64,000 nucleotides of DNA from Salticus scenicus (GCA_963930645.1 OZ005654.1:267244700-267308699); one strand, 5' to 3'; positions 23,332 through 36,805 are shown, numbered from the stretch's first letter. The notes: generated from the letters alone by a model not told the origin. Numbers and translations are program-made.

Positions 23332-24999
23332 TTAGCATTCGTCAGAATTGTTTCAGTTCAAATTATTAGCACGGCTATTTATTATAAAAAAAAAAAACTA
23401 GGCACGAATACATCGTTAAAGCATTCAGGTCCACTCGCACTTTCTAAGAAATAAAAATTGACTTCTGCATATGGCTGCCACAGAAACATGTTAGCACATT
23501 TTATAATTTGAGAGAAAGAATAAAAGTTTAAAATTCGACTAAAACAACTAAAATATATTACCAAAGAGAGACACAAAAATCTCAAAAATTATCTTATAAT
23601 AATCTATTCACTGTTATTTTGAAACCCCTGCATCAAATATGTAATACTTCAAGTTTTTTTTTCTTTTTTTTTTTTCTATTTCCAATCGATAACATGACGT
23701 GATGAACTTGAATAATATGTATACAATAGTTTCATAGTATGATAAAATTATTTACGAAATTATGACAACGTTTAGACACTTAAACAAAATGAAATCATAT
23801 ATATGCCTTTAAAGTTTATTGGAAGAAAAAAAAAAAAAAAAAAAAGATGAAAATGAAAATTACACTAACTCCATTTTATCATACACTTTAAAATATCATT
23901 AAACTATCTGAAACGTAACAAAACTCTTTTTGGTAAAAAAACTTAACACAGAAGACACTAATTCTTCAATACTAACACGAATCAAGATTCTATAGAAATA
24001 TCAATGAAAATGATTTATCTCATAAACACATTTTTAACTAAACCAACTGCTTAATATATACGCGACACAGAGTTCAATATCTAATCAAATAACGCGCTTA
24101 TTCTCTTGTAATATTCCGAAAACATTTCCATTTTTAAAATTCATCCGAGAAATTTCATCTTCGTATTTAATTTGCAGTGCTAATTAGGTTCATGTAAATA
24201 GATGGTTGCCGACTCTCTGTAAAATTTTCATTAAATAAACACATTCGGAACTCCTTTTCTATGCACACATTATTTTGAATAATTTGTTTCTGATCAGACA
24301 CGCAACCAATTATCTTCCTGTGGAAATTAAGGAGAAAATATTTGTAATTAAGAAACGAATTTATGATAGCTGATGTATCCATGGACATCACGCAATTAAA
24401 CTTAAGGTAAATAATATTACCCCATTGTGGTTAGGAGGTTCATTAGAATGAAAATGTTAAGGAACAATATTATGTGCTCTAATCTTGATTATCTGATGCA
24501 CAGGGTGAAAGGAAACGATTTGCAAAAAATAAAAATAAAATCATTTGGTAACACTTACTTTTAATATTTAACGATTAAGTAAATATATCAATAATATTAC
24601 TTTAATAATACAGAGGATGCTGCAATGAAAATGATTCACATGTTTATAATTTTTTTTATATAAGAAAAACAGTTTAAGAAAAATATAACTTTTACTATAA
24701 TAAATTTTTAACTTTAGACTTCATGGATCAGAAATAGCATACAAGGGCAAATTAACTAAGATATTATTTTCGTTATTATTTTTTTTTCATACACATAAAT
24801 GACGAAAATTATGCTGAAAAGGAACATATTAGAAATTTTGCCTTTGTTTGCTAAAACCATATATATAACTCAATGCAATTTATTTTTCCTTGTAAATTGA
24901 CTACAAATTCAAAAAAAATACCATAAGAAACATGCTATACTAAATGTGATCAACATATATCACTTTGAAGAAAATCTGACGGGCGCTAAGGGCGGACAG
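23291..24999. other. AT-rich non-coding stretch
   Basis: (AAT)n near 23293-23330 and poly(A) near 23825-23845. A 74-codon minus-strand frame at 24167-24391 has no motif I recognise. Otherwise nothing. Confidence 0.5.
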
Positions 25000-25402
25000 T
25001 TAGACCATAGCCACGCAAACTAGATGGGCTCGGAAACTTGGTAACTCCGCGTGGCTCGGAAACTTGGTAACAGTTCAAGCGGTAGACAGCCCCACCTGGT
25101 ACAGATATCGTGACTTTTTTATTCAACTGTCACCAATAATTTTAAGAAGTGATATATGATACATGTAATCGACGTTTTTTCGATTCTATTTGCTGTATCT
25201 GCGCCTCAGTGTCTCTGCCTAAACCACCAAAGACAGTCACTATTTGCTTGTATATCAAATCCCACACTTAAAATTTTTTGGTGGCTCTTGAATAAAAAAA
25301 GTCGCGCAATCCATACCAGGTGGCGCTGTCAACCGATTGAACTGTTGCCAAGTTTCCGAGTCACGCGACAGGCATCTAGTTTAGGATGCTACGGTTAGAC
25401 GC
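25000..25402. mobile_element. Foldback MITE
   Basis: Arms of about 140 bp (25000-25147 and 25262-25402) are imperfect inverted copies. Shared pieces include AAACTAGATG, CTCGGAAACTTGG, ACAGTTCAA, CCACCTGGTA and GACTTTTTT/AAAAAAAGTC. The left arm contains an extra tandem copy of GGCTCGGAAACTTGGTAAC (25027-25045 and 25053-25071). No coding frame. Confidence 0.75.
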
Positions 25403-25651
25403 ACAGAAAAACGAACAGAAAGTTCAAATCAAAATCACTCTTAAACAATGTTAGAAAGTGTTAAAAACACTTGATAAAGACGAAAATGCAATTCAAGCAA
25501 TTTCTTACTACTTATAATCCTTAATGTACCTGAATATTTATGCGTGACCCTGCAAATATTATTACAAATTATACTAAATTTTATGAAAAAAAAAAAGATT
25601 TTTGTGCATATAAATGATAAACTTCAATTTCAATGCGACTTGTGACAATAG

Positions 25652-25688
<37 letters not shown>

Positions 25689-25689
25689 A

Positions 25690-28290
25690 CAGGGTGAGTT
25701 TGGCATAATCTGCCAAACGAAAGGAGGTGATAGAACAGCCCATGGGGAGCATAAAACACTATAGAAACCCTGTCCTATCTCTAACCGTTTCCGTGTTATG
25801 GTAGATAGAACAAAAATCTGTTTTTTCCATCCCGTCTGAAAAAACTCAAATTTGTGAGTTTTCTGAGAGACTTACACGCAAAATAAGCACATATTTGGAA
25901 AGAACAGACAAATTCCTATCGGGTGACACCATGTACATCAGGATACCTTAATTTGACGGCGAGCTACAAGCGCTAAAACATTGGCGAAGTTTAAAATCGA
26001 GTTGTCACCAAATTATTTAACCAGCAATTCTGCAAACAACGTTCAAGCTACAATCGGTCAAATTTACCGAAAACGTCGCCATTCCCCAAGCTTTAGAATG
26101 AGCCCACAATAAACCATATCGGTGTTCTAGTTCAGAAAAAATTTAGCCTTTTTTAAAAAATATATTCATCCCTAAACTCGACTTTCGTCGAAAAGAACAC
26201 TCACGGAGTGCCATGGTAGTTCCTGATTTCATATCCGCCTTCAGTCCGATGTTTTGTCAGATCAAAAAAAAGAAAGTTCTAAAGACAAACAAGAAAAGAA
26301 GCAGTTGTATTAATTTTACAAACACAATGGAATGGAAATAAAAGAAGTATGACGTTTCTCACGTCTTTCACAAAGGAATATGCAAAAAAAAAAAAAAAAA
26401 AATGACGTATCTCACGTTTATGATTAAAGCACATATTCATTCGAAAGAATGTGTGAAATTTAGTGCCGCTGCTGAATGCCCAATGGAGTGAGATCTGACG
26501 ATCTAGGCGGCCAAGGAATTGGTTCATTACGACCAATCTATCGCGGATACTGCTGTTTCAAGAAGTCCCGAATGGCATTGGTAGAATGTGCAGGGGCCCC
26601 ATCGTATTGGAAAATGATTTCCGCACGTTGGGGTACAGGAAAGACATCAAGTAATCCTGGAAGATGATTTTCAGAAACTCCAAATATGTATTGCTTGTCA
26701 GATGATCTTGGAACAAATGTAGACCTATCAAGCGATCGCCAACCACTCCAAGCCAAACATTTAAGCTGAATCGCGTCTGGAACGATGAGTTCCGTGTTAC
26801 AAATGGATTTTGTTGAGCGTAATGATACCAGTTATGTAAATTGAACATGCCATCCCTCGTGAAAAGTGACTCATATATCCAGGAAATCGTGTTCCTCAAT
26901 ATCTCGCTCTAAAAGCCAGTGGCACCTACCCACTTCTGGAAATCAGAGCGGCGTAATTCTTGTACTGGTGTGAAGTGGTATGGATGATAGTGGTTTTTGC
27001 CCAAAACATTCATCACTTTACTTTGGGAGATTCCACGTTCTCTCGCAAGTATGCGTGAACTCATATTTGGATTTTCTTGCACTCGGTCGAGTACGGACTC
27101 CTCAGCGGTGGCAGAGCTGCGATCATGGCTCCTATCGTACACCCTACCGAACGACCCACTCTCCCTAAGCCTTCGATGAATTGCTGCAAATACAGCACGG
27201 TTGGGCGCACGACGATGTGGATAACGTAGACGATAGTCTTCTTCGGTTCTCCGACAGTTACCATCGCAAAATCCCTACACAAAATGCATATCCTAGTACT
27301 CTTTATTTCCTTCATTTCTAAAACTAGGCATATCTGTTTACAGGTTGGAAAGTATGACAATTTGATCCCTGTGATCACTTCAATTGAAAATAAAATTCAG
27401 AAGGTTAAAAAAATAAGATAAAATTTCAATGCTTATTTACAAAAGTAGAAGAAAAAAAGTGCTACGGAATAAGAACCAACTTGGTTAATTCATACCAATG
27501 TAGAAAACATACTAAGTATGAACTAAGAGAGAGCAAGTAGACGTGAGAGCAGCGTGAAAAGAATCGGCCGAGCTCAGGCAATGTCCGGAAAATGCTAAAG
27601 CAATAAGCAGCATAAAACGTAAAAGAAGCTGACTAGCTAATGAGCTGTTACAGATTTACTCGACTTTTGTACACCCGAGTGGGATGCGCTGGAAGGTTGG
27701 AATACATCTGCATATCACTAAGAGTCCATATGCAGATAGTCACGAATTTGCATACGTTCCATTTACTCACCATTGTTTCGTTTGTCGAATTTCAACGAAC
27801 GCCGTTTTCAGTGATGTATTTCAAACAAAAGGCTAATTTTCTCCTGAACTAGAACACCGATATAGTTTATTGTGGGCTCATTCTAAAGTTTGAGAAATGG
27901 TGAAGTTTTTGGTAAATTTGACCGATTGTAGCTTGAACGGTGTTTGCAGAATTGCCGGTTAAAGAATTTGGCAACAACTCCATTTTAAACATCGCCAATG
28001 TTTTAGCGCTTGTAGCTCGCCGTCAAATTAACGTATCCTGATGTAAATGGTGTTACCCGATAGGAGTTTTCTGCTCTTTTCAAATATGTACTTATTTTGC
28101 GTCTAAGTCTTTGAGAAAGCTCACAAATTTGGGTTTTTGCAGATGGGATGGAAAAAAAACACAGATTTTTCTTCTGTCTACCATAATTTGGAAACGGTTA
28201 GATAGGACAGTATTTCTATGGTGTTTTATGCTCCCCATGGGCTGTTCTATCACCTCATTTCGTTTGACAGATTATGTCAAATTCACCCTG
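25690..28290 (-). mobile_element. Tc1/mariner-superfamily transposon with very long inverted repeats
   Basis: A 2.6-kb element with ends CAGGGTGAGTTTGGCATAAT (25690) and, reversed from 28290, CAGGGTGAATTTGACATAAT. Inverted complementarity continues for about 445 bp: left 25690-26137, right about 27846-28290, both ending inward near CTAGAACACCGATAT / ATATCGGTGTTCTAG. The right flank is TA, the left flank GA, as expected for a mutated TA target duplication. A broken transposase lies inside on the minus strand. Confidence 0.9.
26461..27288 (-). pseudogene. Transposase pseudogene, IS630/Tc1/mariner-like (DDE)
   Basis: The minus-strand reading starts at an ATG (about 27286-27288, MHFV) and can be followed in pieces through at least two frames. 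The N-terminal helix-turn-helix region (27142-26909) contains VLDRVQENPNMSSRILARE and GISQSKVMNVL, followed by YHPYHFTPVQ. The catalytic half (26899-26558) contains FTRDGMFNLHN, RFSLNVWLGVVGDRLIG and, after a frameshift near 26650, FQYDGAPAHS. The last readable block ends PPRSSDLTPLGI. Damage: a stop four codons after the start, a stop after the WVGATGF segment, a frameshift, and a stop between the DGAPAH block and the C-terminal block. The first acidic position reads YE, and the third catalytic Asp (usually TPLD) reads Gly. The usual C-terminal tail is absent. It cannot encode active enzyme. Confidence 0.85.
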
Positions 28291-28292
28291 TA

Positions 28293-29039
28293 TATATATG
28301 GTTTATTTGTTTAATTATGTTTAATTATTACTATGATTAATTATTTATTCTATGAAATACCTAAAATAGAATACACTGCTTTCAAATTATTTTGGGTACC
28401 CCTGTACAGAAATCAATGTCTATATTTAACCCATTTTCAACAGGAAGCATTTCATATTGAACTTAAAAAACTTGTTTAAATTTCATGAATCTTCATGAAT
28501 ATTTACTGGACTAAGAGCGCGGAGAGACAGATGTATAAACAAAAAGACAAACCGAATTCATAAACTATTTTCAACTTTGCTGGAAGGGAATAAAAAATGC
28601 AAAGTTGAAAGAGAAATAATTTGTCGATTTAAGTACAACCTTGTTTATCATTTTTACTATTATTCAGCTTTAAGCGAAAGGAATGTGTCAATTTTTAGTA
28701 TTTGATTTTAACACGAGAGAACAATTACATCAAATGAATGAAAATTAGATATTATAACACAATCGTAGAATAAGTGACGCATTGGATGAAATATAGAATT
28801 TAAGAATGTGGAATTAAACTGACGTTACAAGTTTATTTACATGTCAGAAAAATTCCTCGAGTTTTTTTGTCTGGATTTCAGGAAAACATTGAAAGTTCAG
28901 ACATCATTAGAATTCTATAAATAGGGAAAAACTTAGGGACAAAATTTAAAATTTGTAAAAGATAGGTTTATTACAGCGACAGGTCTAATTCTTTCGGGCA
29001 CAATATATATGTATACATGTATATATATATATATATATA
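28293..29039. other. AT-rich non-coding spacer
   Basis: No gene recognised. A short inverted pair CAACTTTGC / GCAAAGTTG lies near 28570-28610. A (TA)n tract directly precedes the next element. Confidence 0.5.
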
Positions 29040-29041
29040 TA

Positions 29042-29929
29042 CAGGGTGTTCCGAAAGTCCACACACTCCTCCTAACTCGAAAATGAGTCGGAATTGTGAA
29101 AAAGGGCGAAACACGTATTCAACGAATTTGAAAGACCTTTTTTGGTGAAAAAAAGTTTGGGCCTGGGGGGCTATGAGGGCCGCTTGCGAGGGCAACTTTA
29201 AAATTTCAAATAAGAAAGTATGTCTTATGATACATCCCTGGTGACTTTTCTTCAAAACAATGAATTCGATATAAATAGTTTCGCCATACGATTAAAATTA
29301 AAGGAGATACATGAGTTTTTAGAATTTTGAAATGTGGATTTTATACTTATGTATCTCAATTAATAATCATTGCAAGACAAAAATATTTATTTCAAATTCG
29401 TTGCCTTGAAGAGACGTTTTCAGGGAAGTATCACAAGATATACTTTGCCCAAAAATGTTTGGGCCAGTTCAAGAAGATGGTAAGAGTGCCGCTAGGGAGG
29501 ACAACTTTAAAATTTCTAACAGGAAAGTATGTCATGTGATGCATCTCTAAAAACGTCTGTTCAAGACAACGAATTTGATACAAATAATTTTGTACTGCAA
29601 TGATTATCAAAGGGGATACATGAACATAAAATCTGCATTTCAAAAGTCTAAAAACGCAGGTATCTACTTTAATAATCATAGTGGGGTGAAACTATATATA
29701 TGAAATTCATTGGTTTGAAGAGACGTTTCCAGGGATGTATCACAAGGCATACCTTCCCTTTTGAAATTTTAAAGTTGCCCTTCCTAGCAACCCCCTTAGA
29801 CCCCCGGGCCCAAAACTTTTTCACCAAAAGATGTCCCTCTCAAATTCATTGAACATGTGTTTCGACATTTTTCTTAATTACGACTTATTTTAGAGTTAGA
29901 TGTAGGTGTGGAACTTTTGGAACACCCTG
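29042..29929. mobile_element. Foldback element with Tc1/mariner-type ends
   Basis: TA-CAGGGTGTTCCGAAAGTCC at the left and, reversed, TA-CAGGGTGTTCCAAAAGTTCC at the right, each end abutting TA. Nearly the whole 888 bp folds back: 29042-29330 pairs with about 29650-29929, and 29330-29460 with about 29520-29650. Within each arm a smaller module recurs (GAAGAGACGTTT, AGGGA.GTATCACAAG, TTTAAAATTTC). The similar plus-strand (29327-29539) and minus-strand (29431-29679) open frames result from this symmetry and are not genes. Confidence 0.85.
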
Positions 29930-29931
29930 TA

Positions 29932-31974
29932 TATATGTATATATCAATATTTTTTCTGTTGACCGCTTGTAATAGAACTGTATGTCCTATGGTATCCTCT
30001 TAAAAAATAAATAATTAAATAAATAGGCCTCTCTTTCAAAATTGCTTTTTCTTTAGCACGAAAATTTAATTTCATTTTTCTTCCTCTGTTTTAATGTTTT
30101 CCTTCCTTACACATTTTTTTAAAAAAACAGTCGCAGTTAAAAAGTAGCTTTCTGAGAGGCCTGATTTTAAATATCTGGATCCTTTAAAATTCTATAAGTA
30201 ATAAAATTAGGAGATTAAAAACAACATTTCTTATATTCTTAAGTGTTAGATTTTGAAAAATGGAATCTAATGAAGAATGAAATTTTTTACGAAACCATCA
30301 TTTGCTTGTACATAATTTACACTAATTTATGTTATTATTTGCCACAAGTTTAAACCCGTAAAATAGTTAACAATGAAATAGAGCAATTGAAAAAATGTAA
30401 TATCTAAAGCATATTGAAAATTTTAAGACGAAGAAAAAACTGTCCCTTATTTTATGATTTGTGAAGTAAAACCGAAATACTGGTTTGTCTTTTTTTTTTC
30501 ATTTCTTTTTTCTGCTTGTTATGAAAACAAAATTATTTTTCAACAGACATACGCTCACAATATGAATATAAGAACCTGAAAATACATTTGACATTCGGCG
30601 ATTAAGTTGTGTAAATATTTCTGTATATAAACTAATTCCTAAAGCTTTGAATAAAAAATAAAAGTCTTGATCCCCATTCAAATTCAGATTAAGCAAAGAA
30701 ACATGCTTTAAAATTTAAAAACATTTGTAAATGTAAAGAAAATAATGTGTTTCGATTATGTACCTATTTTGTAAATCTTTAGGAAAATTCATTTTTGCTG
30801 TCACGTTTTGTTATATTTTTACTTCATTCAAGGCATTAAATTTTAATATTCTTAGAAAAAGCTCTGAAATTTTCATTTTTCGCACACAGGAACATTTGAT
30901 TATTATTTTTCTAGAAACAACAAAAGAAAACAAACGAAAAAAAATTCATTCTAATATTTTTCAAGATTCTGAAAATTTATCAAATAACATATTTATTTTA
31001 ATTTAATAATTTGTTTCCTTGGACTGTCCAAAAATTGTTTCCGTTAAAACTTAATTTAACTACCATTCAAATCATAAATATTCATATAAAGTCGATTAAT
31101 AAAATGCATGAATTTAAAACTATTTAGGTTTATAAAGAGACAACGTTGTCTACTTAAAAAATTAATAGGATTCCTATAAATTTTTACGCTGTTATTTTCT
31201 TTAGAAATCGACGCTGCAGTAGCCTAGTTGACAAAGCTTTGAGTTTGTAATTATCGTAAGCTCGCAATAGTTTAGCTCGTTATCCTAGTAGAGGGTTACA
31301 ATTTAGATACTTAAGCGAGCCAGAAAACCGCATACATGATGACTAGTGCTTCTGAGTTAAATTTTCTTGCATATTCCTTAAGAATAAGTACAACATGCGT
31401 CTATCAAAGCGAGGGAGCCATGCTTTTAAATTGTGTTGTGACTGGTCCACTCTTAAAAATGAATACTAGACATTAGTTGCCCAATGAGTACATCTAATGC
31501 AATGAAAAACAATTTCAAGCAATACATTAACCCCCTTAGAAATCGACTGATTCCAATTATTTTAGTTACAGACGTATATATTCTTATGAGAACGGAGAAT
31601 TATTCGTCTCGATATTTTCTGGATTAATAAATCGTTTCGAACTGAAATTGGAAAGAGACTTTTGGAATAAGACTTCGAAGAATTCACTAGATAACTTCAC
31701 AGGTCCACTTATTTCAAAATGAGGAAAACTTTAAAATTTCATAAACGTATAAAAAGTATTTTTAGGCGAGTTTTTGAAACACAAAACTGATATAATTCAC
31801 ATAAATATCTTCATCAAGCTTATTAATCAACTCTGTTAGTCATATTGTTTCAAAATGGGCTTTAAAAAACTTTATATATAGAAAGAAATCACCCCAGTCT
31901 TCAGACTGAGTTAAAAACACTTCTTTTATTATAAATGTATTTGTTTTAATCTAATCTAATCCATCTGCTATTTA

Positions 31975-32032
<58 letters not shown>
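29932..32032. other. AT-rich non-coding stretch
   Basis: No gene recognised; the 82-codon frame at 30758-31006 has no motif. (TC)n then (TA)n simple repeat near 31975-32027 borders the next element. Confidence 0.5.
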
Positions 32033-32034
<2 letters not shown>

Positions 32035-33155
32035 CTGTCTACCAATGAGTATTTGGACACTGGAATTTAGACGTTTCGTCAAATATCTAGAAAATATCTG
32101 CAGAATTTATCTTTAAATTTTAGGAATATCAAGAACATGTTCTACCTCATACTTTTCAGTTTTTTTTTTTTTTTTCAATGAAGAAACAAAAATCAGTAAA
32201 AATTAAAAAATAGCCAAAAGTTTTTAGATCAACCAATAAAATGTATTGCTTGAAAAATATTTTTACTGTAGCATGTGATTATGAAAATCCTTCTAATTAT
32301 CTGCATAAATATTTATGAGGCTTACGTAGAGATACAATGGTTTCCTTAAAAAATTGAAAAAAAAAAAAGAAAATCTACTTTTTAAATTATAAGATGCAGG
32401 GTAATAGAACCCTATCCAAAGCCGTTTTTAAAAAACTTTGGGGACTATATTAGACACAGTATAAAGTATTCGGAATGCAAAAATGTTAAATATATTTCGA
32501 AATATGGTCATTTTTACTAAATAATTTTTAATTACGCGTGCACAAGCTTTTAAAAAAATAATTTGCATAATTTAATAGCCAAAAGCATTGTGACAGTTAT
32601 ATGAAAAACTCAAACAAATATCCGGTGAATTAAAAAAATTATGAGTTATAGAATGATCAGAATTTCAGTTCATCTAAAAAAAAAAAGGAAGATGATAGGG
32701 GGTTTATCAATATGTATTTACAATAAGTGAACATTGTATTACCATAAGGCATTGATTGAATCAAAATAAAAATGTGAGTAAAACCCCTTATAGATTAGCT
32801 TTTATTTTACAGGTACTGAAATTCTGTTCATTCTATCTCTCGTAACTTTTTTAATGTACATTTTATTTGTTTGGGGTTTACATATAAGTAGCTCAATGCT
32901 TTTGGCTATTAAATTATCCAAATTAATTTTTTTTAAAGCTTGCGCATGCGAAGTTAAAAACTATTTAGTAAAAATACTCACATTTCGTAATATGTTTAAT
33001 ATTTTTGCGTTCTGATTGCAGTATACTGTGTCTAATATATTATGCCAAGTTTTCAAAAAATGGCTTTTCACTTGGTCTAATACCCTATACGGTATAATAA
33101 AAAAATTAGAAATTTATTTTGCAATTTTTTAAATACCTACATGTTATAAACTGTC

Positions 33156-33190
<35 letters not shown>

Positions 33191-33543
33191 ATTATTATTA
33201 TTATTATTATTATTTATTTAACGAAACCATTATCTTCATGAATAAACGTGATAGCCTTATAAAATTTCATACTGAAATTTAAAAGAAGCTCCATAATGCC
33301 ATGCTATAGACAAAAAAAAACATTTAAAGCATTACTTTTTACAGTGTTTTCCAAAAAACTTTTATTTTTGTTTAAATTTTTAATGGTTCTCGTTTCATTT
33401 TCAGGAAAAACCCTTTGCTGAAATATATGAGGTATAACATGTTCTTTATAGTCCAAAAGTTTCAAGATAATTCCTGCATAATTTTCCTAGATATTGACAA
33501 AACGTCTAAATTCGAAAGTTTTCAAATACTTATAGGAAGTTAG
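32035..33543. mobile_element. 1.5-kb foldback element, TA target site
   Basis: Left end TA-CTGTCTACCAATGAGTATTT; right end reversed TA-CTAACTTCCTATAAGTATTT. Complementarity runs through almost the whole element (arms about 32035-32790 and 32790-33543): AATTTAGACGTTT, AAGAACATGTT.TACCTCATA, ACTATATTAGACACAGTATA, AATAGCCAAAAGCATTG and AGAATTTCAGTT-type blocks all have reversed partners. An (ATT)n tract (33156-33213) interrupts the right arm. No transposase frame; it is non-autonomous. Confidence 0.85.
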
Positions 33544-33545
33544 TA

Positions 33546-36500
33546 TTGTAAGGGAACCTCAGACTAGTACTACCTTTTTGAATGTGATTAAGTAATACCC
33601 AAATTAAATCCCGTAAACACTAGTGCCGTTAACTACTAGTGAAAAATTGGGACAAAAAAAATTTGCTATAAAATTTATAGATAATTTTAAGTATGTATAA
33701 ATATATTTTAAATATGTATATTAAAATATATTACGTTTTCTTTATAAGAACGTATAAATTAATTTGAGTATGACGAGATTTCTGCATGTTTAATATACAT
33801 ATTTTTCAGAAAATTGCACATTCAGAACGGTTCTTTGGTAAGAAAGGAATTTGTGCCAGTTCTAACCCACCAATAAGTTAATAAATCCTTTGCAAAATAT
33901 CAATAATTAACTTTTCTTAATAATTCAGTATACATATATATGTGAGTGTCTCTGTGTGTATTTCAACTATCTTTCAATTAATATTTTATCGATTCTAAAT
34001 TTATGTAATTTTGTTCTTCTTCTTGTGTTTGTTAATGCTATGAAAACTTTATTAAAGAAAATAAGTTTTAATATTAAAAATTAGAGTGCATGAAATTCCT
34101 GTTTTTAGCCTCGGCAGCATTACTATACTTGTGATTTCTATCACTGTTGCTCATTTAATTTTTTAAAAGTCAGATAATCTAAAATTCTTTAAAACAATCC
34201 AAGAAATCATTTTTATAACAAAAGCTATTTATAATTTCTTCAGATAATAATATAATGTTATTAACAATTTTAAAAATTATTGTGGTTATTATTTTACGTG
34301 ATTGTTTAAAGAATGCTTAGTGATAGGATTCTAGGAAATGTTGCACTTAGTTAAACTTAGTTTTAAGAGAGTGTTTTTAATACAGCATTCTATATTGACG
34401 TCATTTGCATGAGGCATAACTATCTATATAGTGATTGTGTATAGTTATAACATACTTAATTTGAAAAGAAATTTAGCTTTTCATCTCTAACATTTACGCA
34501 CTGCTAAAAATGCTGCAGTAAAATTACGGGCAAAGCGCGGCAGCAGAGATTCCAGACAAAGCCCGTAAAAAAACATTTATACAATGAATGATATATCGTC
34601 AGTAATTTTACGTTGTGGTGAAACATACAGCCAACCTGTAAAAAAAGTAGTATTGACCGTAAAATTAAAAGTTAAAGTTTGAGTGTCTCGAATAATTTTA
34701 ATATTTAATATTGTTAACTTTCAAATTATGCATAAAAGTTATTTTCTTTTAAACTATTTTAAAATCTAAATTTGCTTTTTTTGACAAAATTAAGAAGTTA
34801 GTCAATTTTCATATTGGAAAAACAAAATCATTTTTTTTTCTATAAAGTCTATGATTCTAATTTTTAAGAAAGAAAATCTAATATATTTGTCTAAATCATT
34901 TTTATTCGTAAACACTAGAACTAAAGACAAAGAGATGTTCTTATTTCAAGGTTCGCATTAGAGAAAAATAATGGTGTGAGGTCGTTTTATCGTCAATATT
35001 GATGAAGGTAGTGGTAGTACATTCCAGATTCAAATAAAGGCAAATTCAAAGCAGAATTAAAAAACTAGATGTTGAGATGACAATTTTAGTTTATTAAGAT
35101 TTTCATAATTAGGTCAATTGTATCATGAAATAATATAAATCACTATTATCCAAAAACTATTAAAATGGTCTCGGGGATATACTCCAATTAAAAATACTGT
35201 GAGAGAGAGGTAACTTTTTAACGTGTATTTAAGTCAAGAGATAATCGTAAAGTGTTCGGGGAGAGAGAAGCTAGCGCACGACTTGCCCAGCCAAATCTGG
35301 CAAGCCTGCCAATCACCTGATCCTGGCGTCGCCAAATAAGCGCCAAGTGTTACTCTTTGTTTGTGCATTGAAATATATATAAACTTTTTAAATTTTGAGA
35401 AGCGGTTGGAAAATATTAACCCTATCGTTGGCGCGCTTGTGTAGAGCCAAGAGAATGAGGTGATTTATGAGTATTGTGAAACAGGAAATGGATAATTACT
35501 TTAATATGAGTCATTTAAAATCTATTGCATCAGGTTAAGTAGAGAATGACCGTTATTAAACTGAAATCATTAATATTGCGTAAACACAAATAAATTATTA
35601 TATCCGATGTTGAAATACATATAATTTGAGAGTCTTTTTGTTTAGGAAAATCTGAGAACACTTTTATTTATAAGAATATTAAGCTAATTTATATCTCTCA
35701 AATGATAAGTTATTAAATAAATTATTACATTTATAGTGTAAATAAAAACGACATCTTTAATTTATGAGTACTATTAATAATTTCAAAATAAATGAATTTT
35801 TGATTTAAAAAGGTTTATCTTAATCTGGTTTACGTAATTAACTATCTAATACAATTAATTTATTTTATTTTATGAATCAAAAAGTAAACTCCATTAGGAT
35901 TCGGAAAACTAATATGAAATAAAATTAATTTTAAAAAGAAATTTTCTCATGAAAAATAAAACAATTTAATTATTCAAAATTTCAAAGTAAATAGATTAAA
36001 AAGTGAAAGTATGTGTGAAAACTCCTTCACAAATGGGTGAAAACTTCTCACCCTCCTTCAAAAACAAAATGAAACTTTTGAAAACTATGTGAGATCTCTG
36101 AAAATTAATCAAGACCCCCCAAATAAACTTTGAATAATAATAATAAATTTTTTACATGGACACAGAGAATTTGTATCTCCAATTAATGCGATATTTTTTC
36201 ATGGTTTTCGATCTTCATGGTTTCTGTAGTGCCTGCAAAGCAGAAATAACTAGAACCTAATTCTTGCTCATCCAAACAGGTTTTTCATTATAGGATCGAT
36301 TTCAAACTGTGTTTATGAAGTGTTAGGCGTATTTGCAATTTTAGAATAGCAGAAGATTTTTTTTTTTTCTGTATTCTGTTGAATGGAGGGAGGTCTGCAG
36401 TATTTTGAGAGCAGAACCTGTTATATATGATGTACATGTACATATCTAATGGACATATTCAGACAAAACATTTTTGTTTTTTAACAGTGACAATCATACA

Positions 36501-36805
36501 TAATAATCATAAGACTTATCTTCAAATTGCTAATTAAATAATTATCACATAATGAAAAAACTTTATTTTAGCATATTTTAAAAACTGCATTGTGGAAACA
36601 ACATTAAAATTTTCCGTTTTCAAAGGCTTAACTAACTAGTATGTTGCGGCCACCACAAGACTTTCTTCTACATTTTCCTATACATATTCAATCAGTAACA
36701 ATATTAAAAAAAAAAGAAAAAAAATTACGATTTCTTTTCTAAGTTTATTTTTGTTAGAAGTAATACATATTCAATCAGTAGCAATATTAGAAAAAAAAAT
36801 TACGA
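33546..36805. other. AT-rich non-coding stretch with two possible repeat pieces
   Basis: No gene recognised. 34497-34690 begins CACTGCTAAAAATGCTGCAG and contains several TTTACGG/CCGTAAAA motifs like the MITE at 38.5 kb. 35215-35460 is a GC-richer patch with TCGCCAAATAAGCGCCAAGT, similar in flavour to the CGCCAA-rich part of the 16-kb LTR; it could be a decayed LTR. Confidence 0.4.

Noticed and set aside
24167..24391. A 74-codon minus-strand frame with mixed composition.
   Set aside because: Less biased than most, but no motif, splice signals or neighbouring exons were seen.
29327..29679. Two opposite-strand frames with alike peptides.
   Set aside because: Produced by the inverted repeat of the foldback element.
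30758..31006. An 82-codon frame with hydrophobic start.
   Set aside because: No family resemblance; length is not unusual for 70 per cent AT DNA.
31210..31330. A tRNA-like look: TAGCCTAGTTGACAAAGC with a possible later B box.
   Set aside because: The B-box candidate (GGGTTACAATTT) is poor and no stems pair; not supported.
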